Assembly (NCBI RefSeq): GCF_003339505.1 | Contig: NZ_QPIW01000003.1 | Location: 310,471-374,470, forward strand | Length of the DNA stretch: 64,000 nucleotides | Origin: Runella aurantiaca | GTDB taxonomy: Bacteria; Bacteroidota; Bacteroidia; Cytophagales; Spirosomataceae | Direction: 5' to 3' | In this document: positions 9,277 to 16,032 of the stretch, one piece after another | Position numbering within the stretch: the stretch's first letter is position 1 | Layout: the number at the start of each line of letters is the position of its first letter | Notes under the pieces: generated by a model | What the model was told of the DNA's origin: nothing | Database searches by the model: none | What the model saw: only the letters and a program-made list of their open reading frames with translations | Translations under genes and position numbers: made by a program

Positions 9277-10323
9277 ATGACAGTAACCGAAAAAATCAGT
9301 CTAAACGAGGCTGAAAATGTTCCTTTTCCTTCCGTTTCCCAACCTGTTTTTACCTTTATAGATTTATTTGCTGGGATTGGCGGGTTCAGAATGGCCCTGC
9401 AATCCCTTGGTGGTCAGTGTGTTTTTAGTAGTGAATGGGACCCGCAGGCGCAGAAGACCTACGCGGCCAATTTTGGCGAAGCGCCCTTTGGCGACATTAC
9501 CAAGGAAGAGACCAAAAGTCAAATTCCTGATGGTTTCGATATTTTGTGCGGAGGCTTTCCCTGTCAAGCTTTTTCCATTGCGGGGCGGCGGGGCGGATTT
9601 GAAGATACGCGCGGAACGCTGTTTTTCGACGTGGCCGATATTATTCGACGAAAAAAACCCAAAGCCATTTTTCTGGAAAACGTCAAAGGACTCATCAACC
9701 ACGATAAAGGCCAAACCCTCAAAACAATCTTAGCCACCCTGCGCGAAGATTTGGGCTATTATGTGCCCGAACCCAAAGTGATGAATGCCAAGGACTTCGG
9801 AGTGCCACAGAATCGGGAGCGTATATTTATTGTCGGTTTTAGGGAAGATTTGAACATTGATGATTTTGAATACCCCAAGCCGTTGGGCATTCCGGTGGCG
9901 TTTGAAGACGTGAAAGAGGCGGAGCCCGTGTCGGCTAAATATTACTTATCTACCCAGTATTTACAGACGTTGATTAACCATAAACAACGCCATGCCAATA
10001 AAGGCAATGGTTTTGGCTACGAAATTATTGCCGATGATGCCATCGCCAATGCCATCGTAGTAGGAGGCATGGGGCGCGAACGAAATCTGGTGTACGACTT
10101 CAGAATTACGGATTATACACCGATGACCAAAATCAAAGGCGAGGTAAATCGGGAAGGCATCCGAAAAATGACCCCGCGCGAATGGGCCCGTCTGCAAGGC
10201 TTTCCCGATGATTTCAAAATCGTGGTGGCAGATGCTTCAGCGTACAAACAGTTTGGCAATTCGGTCGCGGTGCCAGCCATTAGAGCTACGGCTGAGAAAA
10301 TCGTGGAGCGGATGTTGGCCTGA
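9277..10323 (+). CDS. DNA (cytosine-5-)-methyltransferase, apparently solitary
   Basis: 348 residues, normal size for a bacterial C5 methyltransferase. Motif I FIDLFAGIGGFR (residues 27-38) binds AdoMet; motif IV GGFPCQAFS carries the catalytic Cys96; motif VI is ENV (134-136); motif VIII is QNRERIF (178-184); motif X is YKQFGNSVAVPAI near the C-terminus. The target-recognition region between motifs VIII and IX is short (about residues 195-290), so one specificity is expected. No restriction endonuclease, Vsr or specificity gene lies on either side: upstream is a secreted hydrolase, downstream a repeat element and a LysR gene. It may therefore be an orphan regulatory or protective methyltransferase. 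The target sequence cannot be read from the protein. Confidence 0.93.
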   Translation: MTVTEKISLNEAENVPFPSVSQPVFTFIDLFAGIGGFRMALQSLGGQCVFSSEWDPQAQKTYAANFGEAPFGDITKEETKSQIPDGFDILCGGFPCQAFSIAGRRGGFEDTRGTLFFDVADIIRRKKPKAIFLENVKGLINHDKGQTLKTILATLREDLGYYVPEPKVMNAKDFGVPQNRERIFIVGFREDLNIDDFEYPKPLGIPVAFEDVKEAEPVSAKYYLSTQYLQTLINHKQRHANKGNGFGYEIIADDAIANAIVVGGMGRERNLVYDFRITDYTPMTKIKGEVNREGIRKMTPREWARLQGFPDDFKIVVADASAYKQFGNSVAVPAIRATAEKIVERMLA

Positions 10324-10400
10324 TTTTTCAAACACAGCGGCCAGAGGCCTTTTAATAGTCGTTACGCGGCAGAGCCGAGCGGCAGCGGAGACACGGGTGC

Positions 10401-10444
10401 CGTTGGTTTCTCAAAACCAACGACTGGGTTGCTCACAACCCAGT
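10401..10444. repeat. Twin perfect hairpins with related loops
   Basis: Two adjacent perfect stem-loops: CGTTGGTTT-CTCA-AAACCAACG (10401-10422) and ACTGGGTT-GCTCAC-AACCCAGT (10423-10444). They abut with no spacer and both loops contain CTCA. They lie between the convergent methyltransferase and LysR genes, after a GC-richer stretch (10334-10400). This resembles a dispersed intergenic palindromic (REP-like) element rather than a simple terminator, since neither hairpin has a U tract. No second copy was noticed in this window. Confidence 0.6.
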
Positions 10445-10473
10445 GTACCCATCAAAAAATAGTGCCTGCTAGT

Positions 10474-11370
10474 CTACTTCCTGCTGTATTCGCGAAAGGC
10501 AAAACGCATGAAGGATTCGGCCATCGGCTCGGGTTGGCCCTGTAAATGAATCAACCAGAATTTCCTTAAAAGCACCAAGTCCTTCACTTTGATGAGTTTC
10601 AATTGTCCAGTAATCAGTTCTTTTTGAATGGAGCGAATGGACAAAAACGCCATGCAATTGGCGTGTTCCAAAAAGGATTTGATGCTTTCCGTGCCGCCCA
10701 AATGCATGATGATTTGGAGGGAAGATAGTTTTAAATTGTGTTCTTTTAGGGCACTTTCAATGACTTCCAACGTCCCCGAGCCGCGCTCCCGCAGCACAAG
10801 TGGAATGTGGGTAAGCTGCTCGGTGCTAATTTCTTCCAAAGGTGCCAATTTGCTGTTGCTGTGTACCACTGCCACGAGTTCATCATCCATAAAATCCACG
10901 TATTTGATGCCAGAATGATGTTTTTTTCCTTCTACCACCCCCAAATCAATGGCGTGCGACAAAACGGCATTTTCAATCATCTCGGTATTTCCGTTGAGCA
11001 ACGACAACTCTATTTGGGGGAATTTTTCGTAATATTTGGCCAGCAGTGGCGCAATGAGGTATTGCCCGATGGTTGTACTCGCACCCAACCGAAGAATCCC
11101 ACTGTGTTTGGATTGCAGGGTGCTAAGTTCAAAGGCCGCTTCCTGATACAGGTGCAAAATCTGACCCGCATAGCGTTTGAGCAATTCTCCCGCAGGGGTA
11201 AGAAAAACGGCATTGCCTTTTCGTTCAAACAGCCTTGTGCCGTACTGTTGTTCTAGCTCGCGAATGTGCTTGGTAACGGCAGGTTGCGTAATAAATAATT
11301 CACCTGCTGCTTTGGTAAAGCTCAGGTGTTGGGCAACACTGTTGAAAACTTTCAGGCGGAAATCAGACAC
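10474..11370 (-). CDS. LysR family transcriptional regulator
   Basis: 298 residues with the LysR winged-helix domain at the N-terminus: 'FNSVAQHLSFTKAAGELFITQ' followed by 'PAVTKHIRELEQQYGTRLFER' (residues about 8-56), then a linker helix and the periplasmic-binding-protein-like effector domain from about residue 90, opening with 'GILRLGASTTIGQYLIAPLL'. It resembles the CysL/CbbR-type branch. It follows the second LysR gene (11465-12388) in the same direction, 94 bp apart. The target is unknown; the genes on the other side are only the methyltransferase and the hairpin element. Confidence 0.9.
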   Translation of the reverse strand: MSDFRLKVFNSVAQHLSFTKAAGELFITQPAVTKHIRELEQQYGTRLFERKGNAVFLTPAGELLKRYAGQILHLYQEAAFELSTLQSKHSGILRLGASTTIGQYLIAPLLAKYYEKFPQIELSLLNGNTEMIENAVLSHAIDLGVVEGKKHHSGIKYVDFMDDELVAVVHSNSKLAPLEEISTEQLTHIPLVLRERGSGTLEVIESALKEHNLKLSSLQIIMHLGGTESIKSFLEHANCMAFLSIRSIQKELITGQLKLIKVKDLVLLRKFWLIHLQGQPEPMAESFMRFAFREYSRK

Positions 11371-11464
11371 GGGATAAAAAGCTTGGGTTGATGTACAAAG
11401 TAAAGGGAATTTGAGAAAAACGCGCGCATTTGATGATTTTGCAAAAATTCGTCTTCATCTAGGC

Positions 11465-12388
11465 TCAATAATTCTCAAACCAAGCAAACTTAACATTAAT
11501 AATATTTTGCTTTTCTTTTTTGAGATAATTAAGATAGGCATTAGCTACGGGCGACAGTTTTTTATCTTTTAACCAAATCAACGTCCAAGTAGATGTTATG
11601 GGAAAGCCTTCGACGGGAATGATTTGCAGTTGCTGGTTGACTAACTCATTTTTAATGCCGATTAATGGCATTATTGAATAACCTAGCCCAGCAATAACGG
11701 CTTGTTTAACGGCTTCATTTGAGGTTAATTCCATCTTTTTGAGCACTGGAAGGCTATTTTGAATAATAAACTTTTCCATGACGTGCCTTGTGCCCGACCC
11801 TGGCTCTCGATAGATAAGGGGTATGTTTTCAAAAATGCTTTTGTCGTATTGACTTGCCTCATAGCTCACTTCCGAATTCCCAACGACAAAGAGCTTGTTC
11901 TGCATCAATTCCACTTTATCAATTTTTAGATTTTCTGGCAACACGCTCACCAACGAAAAATCTACTTCGTTTTTTTCTAAACTTGCCACTACCTGTGCTT
12001 TGTTAGTGACATCCATAAGTAGTTCAATTCCAGAGTGTTGTTTGATGAAGTCTGCAATAAAATAAGGGGCTACGTATTTTCCCGTGGATACTACCGATAG
12101 TTTAAGTTTTCCCGTAAGTTGCCCTTTGTGGGCGTGCATTTTATAATTGATGGCATAGACTTCACTCAGAATTTTATCGGCAGCCTCAACAATCTCTTTA
12201 CCAAAATCAGTGACATAAATTTTCTTGTTTATGACTTCTATCAAAGGCACTTCAAACTGATCCTGAAAATTTTTGAGCTGAATTGAAACCGCTGGTTGGG
12301 TTAAATGTAGCTCTTCTGCTGCTTTGGTAACACTCAGCGTTTGGGCCACTTTCAGAAAAACTCTTAGCTGATTGAGGGTATAGTTCAT
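11465..12388 (-). CDS. LysR family transcriptional regulator, divergent from isocitrate dehydrogenase
   Basis: 307 residues. N-terminal helix-turn-helix 'TLSVTKAAEELHLTQPAVSI' (residues about 17-36), then an effector domain of CbbR-like type ('GKLKLSVVSTGKYVAPYFIADF'). It is transcribed away from the isocitrate dehydrogenase gene, with 93 bp between the two start codons. LysR proteins often regulate the divergent neighbour, so control of icd is a reasonable inference. The intergenic segment contains a palindrome that includes this gene's start codon (12386-12402). Effector unknown; a TCA-cycle metabolite or 2-oxoglutarate would be logical. Confidence 0.9.
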   Translation of the reverse strand: MNYTLNQLRVFLKVAQTLSVTKAAEELHLTQPAVSIQLKNFQDQFEVPLIEVINKKIYVTDFGKEIVEAADKILSEVYAINYKMHAHKGQLTGKLKLSVVSTGKYVAPYFIADFIKQHSGIELLMDVTNKAQVVASLEKNEVDFSLVSVLPENLKIDKVELMQNKLFVVGNSEVSYEASQYDKSIFENIPLIYREPGSGTRHVMEKFIIQNSLPVLKKMELTSNEAVKQAVIAGLGYSIMPLIGIKNELVNQQLQIIPVEGFPITSTWTLIWLKDKKLSPVANAYLNYLKKEKQNIINVKFAWFENY

Positions 12389-12433
12389 AAAAAATATTTA
12401 TGATAATGATAGCAAAGTTAAATAAAAACTTAT
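12386..12433. promoter_or_regulatory. Candidate LysR operator region between lysR and icd
   Basis: Perfect inverted repeat CATAAA-N5-TTTATG at 12386-12402, overlapping the lysR start codon, and a second short dyad ATAA-N4-TTAT at 12422-12433. LysR proteins bind dyads with a T-N11-A core in intergenic regions shared with their target. The segment is AT-rich, so chance dyads are possible. Functional assignment is inference. Confidence 0.35.
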
Positions 12434-12481
12434 GAAAATCAGTGCAGATTTTTGTGCCGTCAATCAAAAACCAATCAAGTA

Positions 12482-13918
12482 ATGAAAAGAATTACGATAG
12501 CAAAAGGCGATGGCATTGGGCCTGAAATTATGGATGCCACTCTGTCTATTATTAAAGCCGCAGGAGCTCAAATTGAAATTGATGAAGTAGAGGTAGGCGA
12601 AAAAGTGTACCTAGCTGGCAATACAGCGGGGATTGCCAAAGAATCTTGGGATATCATCCGCAAGAACAAAATTTTCCTCAAAGCCCCCATTACCACACCG
12701 CAGGGGGGAGGATACAAAAGTTTGAACGTAACCACCCGAAAGTTTTTGGGCCTATATGCCAACATACGCCCTTGCGTTAGTTTACATCCCTTCGTGAAGA
12801 CCAAACACCCCGAGATGGACATTGTCATTGTCAGGGAAAATGAAGAGGACCTGTACGCAGGAATAGAACACCAACAAACCGATGAAGTGGTTCAGTGCCT
12901 TAAACTCATCAGCCGCCCGGGCTGCGAAAAAATTGTTCGCTATGCTTTTGAGTATGCCAAACAGTACGGACGAAAAAAAGTGACTTGCTTTACCAAAGAC
13001 AACATCATGAAACAAACGGATGGATTGTTTCATCAGGTGTTTGATGAGATTGCCAAAGAATACCCCACCATCGAAAATGAGCATTGGATTATTGACATCG
13101 GGGCGGCAAAAATGGCCGATACGCCTGAGGTCTTTGATGTGATTGTGATGCCCAATTTATACGGAGATGTACTGAGCGATGTTGCCGCGCAAATTGCAGG
13201 CTCGGTGGGTTTGGCTGGCTCGGCAAATATCGGCGAAGAATGTGCCATGTTTGAAGCCATTCATGGCTCAGCCCCGCGCAGGGCAGGACAAAATCTGGCC
13301 AATCCGTCGGGATTGTTGCAAGGGGCGATTCAGATGCTGAATCATATCGGACAAACCGAGGTGGCCGAAAAAGTACAAAACGCGTGGCTGAAAACGATTG
13401 AGGACGGCATCCACACCTATGACATTTTCAAAGAAGGAGTGAGCAAACAAAAAGTGGGGACCAAAGAGTTTGCCGAAGCAGTGATTGGCAACTTAGGCCA
13501 AAAACCCTCGCAATTTAAAGCGGTTAGCTACGCCAACGGCTCAGCACTTAACCTACCCAAATACCAACGCAAAGCGCCCAAGTTAAAAGAACTGCTTGGC
13601 GTAGATTTATTTGTACACTGGAACGGAACCAGCGCCGACGAACTGGCGGAAAAAGTGCAACAAATCAATACCTCTGAGGTGCAAATCAGCATGATTACCA
13701 ATCGTGGCATCAAAGTATGGCCAGATGGATTCTCCGAAACATTCTGCACCGACCACTGGCGTTGCCGCTTTAAGCCGCTTGAAGGCAAGAAGTTAGACAA
13801 ACAACAAATTATTCAACTGTTAGGCGCGGCTCACGACAAAGGCATCGACGTCGTCAAGACCGAAAACCTGTATGCTTTTGACGGGAAACCCGCATTTTCT
13901 TTGGGGCAAGGACAGTAA
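12482..13918 (+). CDS. icd: Isocitrate dehydrogenase (NADP+), ~480-residue Thermus/Rickettsia-type dimeric form
   Basis: Oxidatively decarboxylates isocitrate to 2-oxoglutarate in the TCA cycle. 478 residues from the ATG at 12482; the frame stays open to a TTG at 12452 but 'MKRITIAKGDGIGPEI' is the normal family start. Visible motifs are GDGIGPEIM (N-terminal), 'APITTPQGGGYKSLNVTTRK' (substrate loop), IVRENEEDLYAGIEH, 'MPNLYGDVLSDVAAQIAGSV' (metal-binding Asp) and 'HGSAPRRAGQNLANPSG'. The Arg pair after HGSAP sits where NADP-specific enzymes have Lys/Tyr, so NADP is more likely than NAD. The C-terminal ~140 residues (from about 340) are the extra small domain of the long form. Divergent lysR upstream; an unknown small gene follows 18 bp downstream. 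Confidence 0.93.
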   Translation: MKRITIAKGDGIGPEIMDATLSIIKAAGAQIEIDEVEVGEKVYLAGNTAGIAKESWDIIRKNKIFLKAPITTPQGGGYKSLNVTTRKFLGLYANIRPCVSLHPFVKTKHPEMDIVIVRENEEDLYAGIEHQQTDEVVQCLKLISRPGCEKIVRYAFEYAKQYGRKKVTCFTKDNIMKQTDGLFHQVFDEIAKEYPTIENEHWIIDIGAAKMADTPEVFDVIVMPNLYGDVLSDVAAQIAGSVGLAGSANIGEECAMFEAIHGSAPRRAGQNLANPSGLLQGAIQMLNHIGQTEVAEKVQNAWLKTIEDGIHTYDIFKEGVSKQKVGTKEFAEAVIGNLGQKPSQFKAVSYANGSALNLPKYQRKAPKLKELLGVDLFVHWNGTSADELAEKVQQINTSEVQISMITNRGIKVWPDGFSETFCTDHWRCRFKPLEGKKLDKQQIIQLLGAAHDKGIDVVKTENLYAFDGKPAFSLGQGQ

Positions 13919-13936
13919 CTTTAACTTTTTTCAATC

Positions 13937-14176
13937 ATGAACATCCCATTTCTCAAAGGAAATTTCACTCAATCTGAGGCACTTGATATTCTTACGCAAC
14001 TGGTTCATGTAAAAATAAAATTTCATGAAAGTAAGATTGAAAAAAGTGATAATGAAGAGGACATAAAAATGCGCGAAAATCGTATTAAAAATCTCCTTCA
14101 GGATTTCTATGAAGCAAAACAGCTCATAATCAAGCAAAAGCAGTGTGATTTGAATGCTGAAATTAATATCGGCTAA
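13937..14176 (+). CDS. Small conserved-looking protein downstream of icd, unknown function
   Basis: 79 residues, mostly predicted helix and highly charged (FLKGNFTQSEALDILTQLVH, then many Lys/Glu). No signal peptide, cysteine motif or known domain was recognised. It begins 18 bp after the icd stop codon on the same strand and is followed by a strong hairpin at 14183-14210, so it is probably the last cistron of the icd transcript. The length, codon use and position support a real gene. A modulator or partner of the dehydrogenase is a guess only. Confidence 0.6.
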   Translation: MNIPFLKGNFTQSEALDILTQLVHVKIKFHESKIEKSDNEEDIKMRENRIKNLLQDFYEAKQLIIKQKQCDLNAEINIG

Positions 14177-14182
14177 AAAAAC

Positions 14183-14210
14183 GGGTTGTGCCCAATTGAG
14201 GGTACAACCC
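14183..14210 (+). terminator. Stem-loop after icd operon
   Basis: GGGTTGTGCCC - AATTGA - GGGTACAACCC, an 11-bp stem with one G·U pair and a 6-nt loop, 7 nt after the stop codon of the 79-residue gene. It lacks a U run, so it may be an attenuator or mRNA end stabiliser rather than a full terminator for the next gene at 14236. Confidence 0.6.
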
Positions 14211-14235
14211 CAAATTAAAATGTCACGAACTAATC

Positions 14236-14784
14236 ATGAATGCTAAGCCCCAAAATCAGTTGTTTCTGGTGTGTCCTTTTTGCCAAATGGAAAGGTTTAT
14301 TACCAAACACTTCGGGGACGTTTTGTTTCTTACTGCGCCTGCCTCGGTCTTCTATTTTGATGATGATAACTTCTTAAAAGCGGTCAAAAAAACGATTCAA
14401 AGAGAAAAAATAACCGATATATGCTTGGTCGGTGAAGTGTCCTGCTGTTTTATTCAATATGTGCTGCAAAACAAAAGCATGACAGGACTTAGGTGCGAAT
14501 CAGAGATTCAGGAGTTGTTTTCAAAAACAGATACGGCATTTTCATTGACCGAAAAGCTTTTAAAGAAGCAATTGTATGAGATGAGTTGTCAAAGTATATT
14601 CGGCAACGAAATAGGAGAGGGGCAATTACGTATACACGCACTTTTGACCTCCAAGCACGACGACTTTATTATATCCATCAATTGGGAATTTTTAGAGCGT
14701 ATACAACTGGCGGCATCGCAAAATGGCAATTTGGATAATACCAGTAGGGTGCTAACCCTATACTACACAGAGTCAATGGTTTAG
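14236..14784 (+). CDS. Unknown protein, possibly a degenerate beta-carbonic-anhydrase-like fold
   Basis: 182 residues, cytoplasmic by appearance. The order 'LFLVCPFCQMERFITKHFGD', 'VLFLTAPASVF', a helix 'NFLKAVKKTIQREKITDICL' and 'VGEVSCCFIQYVL' recalls the beta-carbonic-anhydrase order (CxDSR strand, 'GDLFVVRNAG', helix, 'VCGHTDCGA'). If the resemblance is real, the zinc-binding His has become Glu and the CxDSR Asp/Arg pair is absent, so it would not be an active anhydrase. This is a pattern-based suggestion at low confidence. It follows the icd operon by 60 bp with a hairpin between, and nothing else on the plus strand depends on it. Confidence 0.55.
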   Translation: MNAKPQNQLFLVCPFCQMERFITKHFGDVLFLTAPASVFYFDDDNFLKAVKKTIQREKITDICLVGEVSCCFIQYVLQNKSMTGLRCESEIQELFSKTDTAFSLTEKLLKKQLYEMSCQSIFGNEIGEGQLRIHALLTSKHDDFIISINWEFLERIQLAASQNGNLDNTSRVLTLYYTESMV

Positions 14785-15003
14785 CGCTTGTGCCAATGGG
14801 TCTTATGCATTCTTCGGGAGTAGGTCGATAGGGGTGTAAGGTTTGTCAATAACATGGTTTCAGGGCATATCTCGTCGTTAAAGAGCAGGGAAAAAGTGTT
14901 TTTGTTGCCTTTGGAGAACAGATAATGCAGAAAAAATGTAAGAAAATAAGGTGTAAAAACGGCTAATTCCTAACTTTACATCTTACACTTACTTTGAAAC
15001 CAA

Positions 15004-15960
15004 ATGCCACAGAACAAAATACAGGAGATTTTTGAGGAAATGGGAAAAGTGGTTGTGGGGCAAGAAAACCTGATCAATCGACTGCTTATCGGATTATGTA
15101 CGGGAGGGCATATTTTGTTGGAAGGTGTACCTGGACTAGCCAAAACCCTTACCGTCAATACCTTGGCTAAGGTGTTGCATCTGGATTTTCAGCGTATTCA
15201 GTTTACACCTGATTTACTTCCCGCCGACATCATCGGCACCATGATTTACAAACCCAAATTGGGCGATTATGAAGTAAAAAAAGGGCCTATTTTTGCCAAT
15301 ATGATTTTGGCCGACGAGGTCAACCGCTCACCCGCCAAGGTGCAATCGGCGTTGTTGGAAGCCATGCAAGAAAAGCAAGTCACTATCGGTGAAGAAACCT
15401 TTCGCCTCGACCGTCCTTTTTTTGTGTTAGCCACCCAAAACCCCGTGGAGCAGGAAGGTACGTATCCACTCCCCGAAGCACAATTGGACCGTTTTATGAT
15501 GAAAGTTTTTGTGGATTATCCCAGCAAAACTGAAGAAATGGAAGTGATGCGCCGGATGTCAAATCTGGATTATAACTACGAGCCGAAAGCAATTTTGACG
15601 AAGGAAGATATTGCGCAAATTCGCCACGGAATCAATCAGATTACGCTTTCTGAAACCTTAGAAAACTACATTGTGGAGCTGGTTTTTGCTACGCGTCGCC
15701 CCCTAGATTATGGTTTGCGCGACGAAGCTCGATACATGCAGTTTGGCGTATCGCCACGCGGGACCATTAAACTCAACTTGGCCGCCAAAGCATTGGCGTA
15801 TTTTGCGGGCCGAGATTATGTGCTTCCAGAAGATATAAAAGAAGCGGCTCCCGACGTCTTCAATCACCGAATCATGCTCAACTACGAAGCCGAAGCCGAC
15901 GGCATCACGACGCGCTACGTCATTGATTCAATTTTAAGGAAGGTAGCGATTGGACGATAA
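15004..15960 (+). CDS. MoxR-family AAA+ ATPase
   Basis: 318 residues. Walker A is in 'ILLEGVPGLAKTLTVNTLA' (about residues 38-56), Walker B/sensor region 'MILADEVNRSPAKVQSALLE', and 'LATQNPVEQEGTYPLPEAQ' is the MoxR signature with the arginine-finger region behind. MoxR ATPases act as chaperones for the activation of von Willebrand-factor (DUF58/VWA) partners, usually encoded next door. Here the next gene is convergent and unrelated, and a strong terminator follows at 15978-16013, so the partner must be elsewhere. The start is the ATG in 'ATGCCACAG' at 15004. Confidence 0.92.
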   Translation: MPQNKIQEIFEEMGKVVVGQENLINRLLIGLCTGGHILLEGVPGLAKTLTVNTLAKVLHLDFQRIQFTPDLLPADIIGTMIYKPKLGDYEVKKGPIFANMILADEVNRSPAKVQSALLEAMQEKQVTIGEETFRLDRPFFVLATQNPVEQEGTYPLPEAQLDRFMMKVFVDYPSKTEEMEVMRRMSNLDYNYEPKAILTKEDIAQIRHGINQITLSETLENYIVELVFATRRPLDYGLRDEARYMQFGVSPRGTIKLNLAAKALAYFAGRDYVLPEDIKEAAPDVFNHRIMLNYEAEADGITTRYVIDSILRKVAIGR

Positions 15961-15977
15961 AGTTGTTATATATTCAT

Positions 15978-16013
15978 AAAAAGAGCGCTCAGGGTTTTCC
16001 GAGCGCTCTTTTT
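15978..16013. terminator. Bidirectional rho-independent terminator
   Basis: AAAAAGAGCGCTC - 10-nt loop - GAGCGCTCTTTTT, a perfect 13-bp stem with an A tract and a T tract, so it can end transcription from both the MoxR gene and the convergent S9 peptidase gene. Confidence 0.92.
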
Positions 16014-16032
16014 ATGAACTTCAATTTTGCTG

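Noticed and set aside
9277-10323. Type II restriction-modification system
   Set aside because: No endonuclease-like gene on either side; only the methyltransferase is present.
10208-10462. 84-codon plus-strand ORF at the end of the methyltransferase
   Set aside because: Overlaps the methyltransferase in another frame and continues into the twin-hairpin element.
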